Assembly: GCF_030655195.1 (NCBI RefSeq)
Contig: NZ_JAURWA010000126.1
Coordinates: forward strand, 1-47,118
Direction of reading: 5' to 3'
DNA from: Patulibacter sp.
GTDB lineage: Bacteria > Actinomycetota > Thermoleophilia > Solirubrobacterales > Solirubrobacteraceae
DNA length: 47,118 nt
Positions 42,167-47,118 of this stretch are shown one piece after another. The position numbers were made by a program, and so were the translations under genes. Position 1 is the stretch's first letter. The number at the start of each line of letters is the position of its first letter. The notes beneath the pieces were generated by a model, which was not told the DNA's origin, ran no database searches, and saw only the letters and a list, made by a program, of their open reading frames with translations.

Positions 42167-44290
42167 TCAGGCGGAGAGGCGCTCGAGCGTGTCGTAGAGC
42201 TCGGCGACCTTCGCCTTGGCGGACTCGTGGCGCGCCGTGTTCTTCTCGGTCGACTCCGGGGTGGCCCAGGCGCCGGGAGCGGCGAGCTCCTCCTCGAGCT
42301 CCGCCAGCGCGACCTCGGCCTGCTCGATCCGGGCCTCCGCCTTCTCGATCTCGCGACGGCGGTTCTTCGACATCGGGGGGCCCGCCGGCGGGGCCTTCGT
42401 GGCCGTGCCGCCGCCCGAGGAACCCCCGGACGCCACGGTCGTCGCGCCACCGGACCGGCCGCCGGAGCCGCCGGCCTTCGCGCCACCCGATCCGGTGCCG
42501 TTCGAGCCGTTCTTCGCCCCGCCGCCGTTCTTGGCCCCGCCGCCGTTGCCGTTGCCGCTGCCGTTCGCCGCGCCGTTGCGGGCGGCCGCGTCGGCCTTCT
42601 TGCCGGCGTCCTTCGCGGCACGCGCGGCGGCCATGCGGTCCTCGCGGACCTCGACGTACTCCTGCCACCCGCCGAGGTAGGACTCGAGCTTGCCGTCCTC
42701 GACCGCGACGGTGCGGGTCCCGATGACCTCGAGCAGCGCCCGGTCGTGGCTGATCATGATCATGGAGCCGTCGTAGCCCGAGAGCGCGTCCTCGAGGGCC
42801 TCGCGCGACTCGATGTCCAGGTGGTTGGTCGGCTCGTCCAGGATCAGGACGTTGGCGCCCGAGGCCACGAGGATCGAGAGGCCGAGGCGCTTGTGCTCAC
42901 CGCCGGAGAGGTCGTCCAGCGACTTCTCGACGTCCGCGCCGGTGAAGAGGAACTTGCCCAGCAGCGACCGGGCCTCGCCGGGCTTCAGGTTCGTCGCCTT
43001 GATGCACGCCTCGAGGATCGTCCGGGCCCCGCCGTGGTGCATCTCCTCGCCGTGCTGGCTGAGGTAGCCGACCTTGACGTTGTGCCCCGTCCGGATGACG
43101 CCCGAGGCCAGTGGGCGACGACCGGCGAGGGTCTCGATCAGCGTCGTCTTGCCGACGCCGTTGGGCCCGACCAGGCAGACGTGCTCGCCGCGCTCGAGCC
43201 ACAGCTCCGCGTCGCCGAGCAGGACCCGCGCGTGCGGGTCGCTGACCATCGTCGTGTGGTTCGTGTTGACGTCCTTGACGATCGTCGGCGGCGGGACCTC
43301 GATGCGCCCGTGCTCGAGCTCGTAGATGACCGCGCCAGCGCGCTCGGCCTTCTTGAAGTTGAAGCCCATCGTCCGGTCGTCGGTCGGATCGCGGGTGATC
43401 TTCTCGATCTTGTCCAGCGCCTTGACGCGGCTCTGCGCCTGCTTGGCCTTCGTCGCCTTGGCGGAGAAGCGGCGGACGAAGTCCTCCATCCGCGCGATCT
43501 GGGCCTCCTGCTTGGCGATCGACTTGCCCAGGGCGATCTCGCGCGCCGCCTGCTCGCGGCGCCAGGCGTGCCAGGTGCCGGGGAAGAACTTGGCCCGGCC
43601 GGCCTCGATCTCGAGCACCGAGGTGCCGACGGCCTCGAGGAACCAGCGGTCGTGGGCGACGAGCACGATCGCCGACTCGTAGTTGACGAGCGTCTTCTCG
43701 AGCCACTCGAGCGACTCGAGGTCCAGGTGGTTGGTCGGCTCGTCCAGCAGCAGCAGGTCGGGCTTGGCCGACAGCGCACGGGCGAGCGAGGCGCGCGTGA
43801 GCTGGCCGCCGGAGAACGTCTCGAGGTTGCGGTCCAGCGCCGCGTCGTCGAACCCGAGTCCGCGGACGATGTCGGCGGCCTCGTCGCGCCAGCGGTAGCC
43901 GCCGAGCGACTCGAGCTCGCTCTGCGCCCGGGCGTACTTGTCGAAGACCTCCATGTCGCCGTCGGCCATCTTCTGCTCGAGGGCGCGGAGCGTGATCTCG
44001 AGGTCGACGAGGTCCTGTCGGCCCGACGTGACGTACTCGCGCAGCGTGATCCCCTGCTCCCGGGGCGGGCGCTGGTCGTGCAGGATCACGCGGGCGCCCT
44101 TCTCGAACGAGAGGTCGCCGCCGTCGGCCTTGGACTGGCCGGCGAGGATCCGCAGCAGCGTCGTCTTGCCGGCACCGTTGCGGCCCGACAGCGTCATGCG
44201 CGTCTTGCGCTCGAGCTTGAACGACAGCCCCTTCCACAGCGGGTTGCCGTTGATGTCCTTCTTCAGGTCGGAGGCGATGAGGACGGCCAT
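42167..44290 (-). CDS. ABC-F family ATPase (Uup/EttA-like)
   Basis: A 707-residue protein with two ABC domains and no membrane part. The first has SGRNGAGKTTLLRILAG, FSGGQLTRASLARAL and LLLLDEPTNHLD. The interdomain linker helices (WHAWRREQAAREIALGKSIAKQEAQIARMEDFVRRF) are typical of ABC-F. The second has VGPNGVGKTTLIETLAG, LSGGEHKRLGLSILVA and LILDEPTNHLD. A roughly 60-residue Gly/Asn/Lys-rich linker joins a C-terminal coiled coil (KNRRREIEKAEARIEQAE), as in Uup. ABC-F proteins act on the ribosome. ATG 44290 has GGAGGG about six bases upstream. pabB follows by 23 bp. Confidence 0.92.
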   Translation of the reverse strand: MAVLIASDLKKDINGNPLWKGLSFKLERKTRMTLSGRNGAGKTTLLRILAGQSKADGGDLSFEKGARVILHDQRPPREQGITLREYVTSGRQDLVDLEITLRALEQKMADGDMEVFDKYARAQSELESLGGYRWRDEAADIVRGLGFDDAALDRNLETFSGGQLTRASLARALSAKPDLLLLDEPTNHLDLESLEWLEKTLVNYESAIVLVAHDRWFLEAVGTSVLEIEAGRAKFFPGTWHAWRREQAAREIALGKSIAKQEAQIARMEDFVRRFSAKATKAKQAQSRVKALDKIEKITRDPTDDRTMGFNFKKAERAGAVIYELEHGRIEVPPPTIVKDVNTNHTTMVSDPHARVLLGDAELWLERGEHVCLVGPNGVGKTTLIETLAGRRPLASGVIRTGHNVKVGYLSQHGEEMHHGGARTILEACIKATNLKPGEARSLLGKFLFTGADVEKSLDDLSGGEHKRLGLSILVASGANVLILDEPTNHLDIESREALEDALSGYDGSMIMISHDRALLEVIGTRTVAVEDGKLESYLGGWQEYVEVREDRMAAARAAKDAGKKADAAARNGAANGSGNGNGGGAKNGGGAKNGSNGTGSGGAKAGGSGGRSGGATTVASGGSSGGGTATKAPPAGPPMSKNRRREIEKAEARIEQAEVALAELEEELAAPGAWATPESTEKNTARHESAKAKVAELYDTLERLSA

Positions 44291-44392
44291 GGGCGACCCT
44301 CCATGGTAGGCGGCCGGGACCTCGCCGGGTGTGCGGCGCTCACGCTCGGGGGCGACCCGCCGCGTCGTTCGTCGTCCTGCCACGCTGGATCC

Positions 44393-46162
44393 ATGCCGAC
44401 CCCGTCCCCCCGTCTGCTGGCCGTCGCCCGCGGTGAGGCCGCGCCCGACCTCGTCGTCCGGGGCGCCCGCGTGTTCTCGTCGTTCACGAAGGAGTGGCGC
44501 GAGCACGACGTCGCGGTCGCGGACGGGCGCGTCGCCGGGTTCGCGCCGGGCGCGCCCGACGACGCCACGCGCGTGATCGAGGCCGAGGGCCGGCACCTCG
44601 TCCCGGGGTTCATCGACGCGCACGTCCACATCGAGTCGTCGAAGCTGCTGCCCGCCGAGTTCGCGCGGACGATCGTGCCGCGCGGCACGACGACGGTCGT
44701 CGTCGACCCGCACGAGATCGCCGGCGTGCTCGGCGCCGAGGGCGTGGCGTGGATGCTCGACGCGTGCGACGGCCTGCCGCTCGGCGTCCACGCGATGCTG
44801 CCGTCGACCGTCCCGGCGAGCGACCTGGAGTCGCCGCGCGGGCCGCTGGACGCCGATGCCCTGCGCGAGCTCCTGGGCCACCCGCGGATGCGCGGCGTCG
44901 GCGAGATGATGAACGCGCCGGGCGTCGCCCACGGCGATCCGCACGCGCTGGCCGTCCTGGCGCTCGTGGCCGAGGCCGCGCGGGTCGACGGCCACGCGCC
45001 CGGCGTCACCGGCGCCGCGCTGGACGCCTACCTCGCCGCGGGCCCGTCGACCGACCACGAGGCGACGACGCTGCAGGAGGCGCTCGAGAAGCGCCGCAAG
45101 GGCGCGTGGGTCCTGCTGCGCGAGGCGACCAACGCCCGCAACCTGCGCGACCTGCTGCCGCTCGTCCTGCGCCACGGCCCCGAGCACCTGGCGTTCTGCA
45201 CGGACGACCGCGAGCCGGGCACGCTCCTCGAGGAGGGCCACATCGACGGGATGTGCGCCGCCGCGGTGGCCGGCGGCGTCACCCCGGAGGACGCGCTGCT
45301 GCTCGCCACGCTCCACGGCGCCCGGTGCCACGCGCTGGACCGGGTGGGGGCGATCGCCCCCGGCTGGGCCGCGGACCTGCTGCTGCTCGACGACCTGACG
45401 ACGTTCCGCCCGTCGCTGGTGGTGCGGGCCGGCGCGGTCGTCGCCCGCGACGGCCGGCCCGTCGACGACGACGGCGCCTGGCCGACGGCCGCGCCCGCGG
45501 GCACCCCGGCGCCGACGCCGGGGTGGGTCCGCGACACCGTCCACCTGGGCACGGTGGACCGGGCCTCGTTCGCGCTGCCCGCCCCGGCCGACGCGGACGC
45601 GCGGGTGCGGGTGATCCGTGCGATCCCCGACCAGCTGCTGACCGGCGAGGAGCAGGTCGTCCCGACCGTGCGGGACGGCCTCGTGCTCGCCGATCCGGCG
45701 CGCGACCTGGCGAAGATCGCGGTCCTCGAGCGCCACCACGCCACCGGTCGCGTCGGACTGGGGCTCGTCACGGGCTTCGGCCTGCGGTCCGGGGCGTTCG
45801 CGGGCACCGTCTCCCACGACGCCCACAACGTGATCGCGGTCGGGACGGACGACGACGACCTGGTCGTCTGCGTCGAGCGGCTGCGGGAGCTGGGTGGTGG
45901 CCTGGTCGTCGCCGACGGCGGGACCGTGGTCCACGAGATGCCGCTGCCCGTCGCCGGCCTCCTCTCCGACCTGCCCGCGGCGACGGTCCACGCGCAGCAG
46001 CAGGACCTCGACGCCGCGCTGACCGCGCGGGGCGTGACGCTGCCGTCGCCGTTCATGGCGCTCAGCTTCCTCGGACTGTCGGTGATCCCGGACCTGAAGA
46101 TCACCGACCGCGGGCTCGTCGACGCCGGCGCGCTGCGGCCGGTGCCGTTCGTGGTCGGCTGA
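44393..46162 (+). CDS. ade: Adenine deaminase
   Basis: A 589-residue amidohydrolase of the bacterial Ade family. Metal site: FIDAHVHIESSKLLP near residues 72-86. Further markers are TTTVVVDPHEIAGVLG, GEMMNAPGV, FCTDDREPGTLLEEGHID, and a C-terminal domain with GLVTGFGLRSGAFAGTVSHDAHNVIAVG and SFLGLSVIPDLKITDRGLVD. It converts adenine to hypoxanthine with a binuclear metal centre. ATG 44393 has CACGCT 6 bp upstream, an imperfect match to the leaderless -10 pattern. It diverges from the ABC-F gene and converges on the PAS gene; a GC-rich stem is possible in the 50-bp gap after it. Confidence 0.94.
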   Translation: MPTPSPRLLAVARGEAAPDLVVRGARVFSSFTKEWREHDVAVADGRVAGFAPGAPDDATRVIEAEGRHLVPGFIDAHVHIESSKLLPAEFARTIVPRGTTTVVVDPHEIAGVLGAEGVAWMLDACDGLPLGVHAMLPSTVPASDLESPRGPLDADALRELLGHPRMRGVGEMMNAPGVAHGDPHALAVLALVAEAARVDGHAPGVTGAALDAYLAAGPSTDHEATTLQEALEKRRKGAWVLLREATNARNLRDLLPLVLRHGPEHLAFCTDDREPGTLLEEGHIDGMCAAAVAGGVTPEDALLLATLHGARCHALDRVGAIAPGWAADLLLLDDLTTFRPSLVVRAGAVVARDGRPVDDDGAWPTAAPAGTPAPTPGWVRDTVHLGTVDRASFALPAPADADARVRVIRAIPDQLLTGEEQVVPTVRDGLVLADPARDLAKIAVLERHHATGRVGLGLVTGFGLRSGAFAGTVSHDAHNVIAVGTDDDDLVVCVERLRELGGGLVVADGGTVVHEMPLPVAGLLSDLPAATVHAQQQDLDAALTARGVTLPSPFMALSFLGLSVIPDLKITDRGLVDAGALRPVPFVVG

Positions 46163-46212
46163 GGACCGGGCGGCCGCCGGGGCCGGCCCGCCGCGGCCCC
46201 CGACGACGACGC

Positions 46213-46941
46213 TCAGCCGCCGCGGAACCGGCGCCAGGCGGCCGCGTCGACGACCTGCGCGACGAAGCCGCGGGCGATCTCGTCCTCGTCGGTGATCCGC
46301 GTCATCCGCGTGTGGGTCCGGACGACGTGCCCGTCGACGTGCAGGAACCGCGTGCCGACGACGTAGTGGTCGTCGACCCCGTCGACGAGGGTGCGCAGGC
46401 GCTCGCGCTCGTCCTCGCGGTCCTCGGGGTGCATCGCGTCGACCGCCTCGGCCCCGACGAGCTCCTCCTCCGGGCGGCCGAGCAGCTCCGCCAGCGCGCC
46501 GTTGACCCGCAGCCAGCGGCCGGTGCGCGAGAGCAGGCCCTGCCCGATCGGCGAGTGCCGGAAGGTGATCTCGAACGCGCGCTGCGCCTCGACGAGGAGC
46601 GAGCCGCCGCCCAGCACCTCGAGGTCGCGCACCACGCAGACCCCGCCGGGGACCCCCGCGACCGCCGGGCGGCAGGTCGCCTCGAGGCGCTCCGCGCCCT
46701 CGGCGTCGGGCAGCGCGACCGTGCGCTCCGCGCCCTCGAGCGCCGCCGCCAGGGCGGCCGCCAGCGGACGCCGGGCGGCGAGCGGGAACGCGTGCACGAC
46801 CGGGCGGCCGATCAGGAGCGCGCCTTCGGCGCTCCCGAGGTCGATGCCGGCCACGGCCCGGACGCGGAGCTCGCGGTCGAAGACGAGGACGGAGAGGCCG
46901 GGGGTGTCGTCGATCGCGCCGCCCAGCGCCGCGGCGACCAC
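46213..46941 (-). CDS. PAS-domain protein (possibly N-terminally incomplete)
   Basis: At least 242 residues. Residues about 10-112 look like a degenerate first PAS/sensor module (LSVLVFDRELRVRAVAG). Residues about 122-235 are a clear PAS-PAC: FRHSPIGQGLLSRTGRWLRVNGALAELLGRPEEELVG, MHPEDREDERERL, then FLHVDGHVVRTHTRMTRI. No kinase, GGDEF or other output domain follows; the frame stops shortly after PAC (VDAAAWRRFRGG). The start is taken at GTG 46941, but the same frame stays open through a Pro/Gly-rich stretch to the window edge, so more protein may lie beyond. Ligand and output are unknown. Confidence 0.75.
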   Translation of the reverse strand: MVAAALGGAIDDTPGLSVLVFDRELRVRAVAGIDLGSAEGALLIGRPVVHAFPLAARRPLAAALAAALEGAERTVALPDAEGAERLEATCRPAVAGVPGGVCVVRDLEVLGGGSLLVEAQRAFEITFRHSPIGQGLLSRTGRWLRVNGALAELLGRPEEELVGAEAVDAMHPEDREDERERLRTLVDGVDDHYVVGTRFLHVDGHVVRTHTRMTRITDEDEIARGFVAQVVDAAAWRRFRGG

Positions 46942-47118
46942 GCTCGGATCCGGCGGCTCCGGCGTGGCGTGCGGTCCCGACGCCCCCGGACGCGGTCCCG
47001 TCCGCGGCGTCTCGCCGGTGGCGGAGCCGTCCCCGGCACCCCGACCGCCGCGGGTCCCCCACGGGGCGCGGCGCGCCCTGGCCCGCCACCCGCGCTCGGG
47101 GTCCGGTCCTGGTTCCGG

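Overview
The window is about 47 kb of very GC-rich bacterial DNA (third codon positions almost all G or C). Gene content suggests an actinomycete-type bacterium of the Thermoleophilia/Solirubrobacterales kind (Patulibacter/Conexibacter-like). That placement is inferred from gene style and composition and was not tested. All 43 gene calls come from reading translations, family motifs and start-site context by eye.

Layout. Positions 1-8631 hold a partial secreted protein, a TldD/PmbA-family protein, secG and a split cytochrome c maturation (System I) locus: ccmE-ccmF-ccmI-like on the minus strand and ccmG(TlpA)-ccmH-ccdA on the plus strand. A small membrane protein, a cupin and tRNA-Gly(CCC) lie between the two halves. 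Positions 8707-16501 are housekeeping and signalling: argS, rlmH, a metallophosphoesterase, a Thr-rich lipoprotein coupled to a Ser/Thr kinase, tgt, and a divergent MarR/WrbA pair. Positions 16626-23920 carry the lower-glycolysis operon gap-pgk-tpiA-gpmI and, upstream of it, uvrC with an unusual insertion.

Positions 24022-27033 are a small Tad-pilus-like island. Two TadE-like pseudopilins precede a 737-residue protein that joins a TadG-like membrane segment to a VanY-type (M15B) peptidase and a lytic transglycosylase. No Tad ATPase or platform gene is visible. A 462-bp gene-free spacer holding three hairpin repeats at an exact 71-bp period lies upstream.

Positions 27496-40617 are a phosphate-response region: pstS, a fused pstC-pstA, pstB, phoU, a PhoB-like regulator, a receiver-less PhoB-like DNA-binding protein, a DUF47/PhoU-like protein, a PHP-glycosyltransferase fusion and a GH31 glycosidase. 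Arrays of GTGAA/TTCAC elements at exact 11-bp periods (PHO-box architecture) precede pstS, the receiver-less regulator/DUF47 pair, the PHP-glycosyltransferase and the GH31 gene. This ties glycan or glycolipid genes to phosphate limitation. Positions 40636-47118 hold an SRPBCC protein, pabB, an ABC-F ATPase, adenine deaminase and a PAS protein.

A pattern across the whole window is a TANNNT -10-like hexamer 6-8 bp upstream of the start codon in at least eleven genes. This suggests that leaderless transcription is common here, and it was used to support several start choices.
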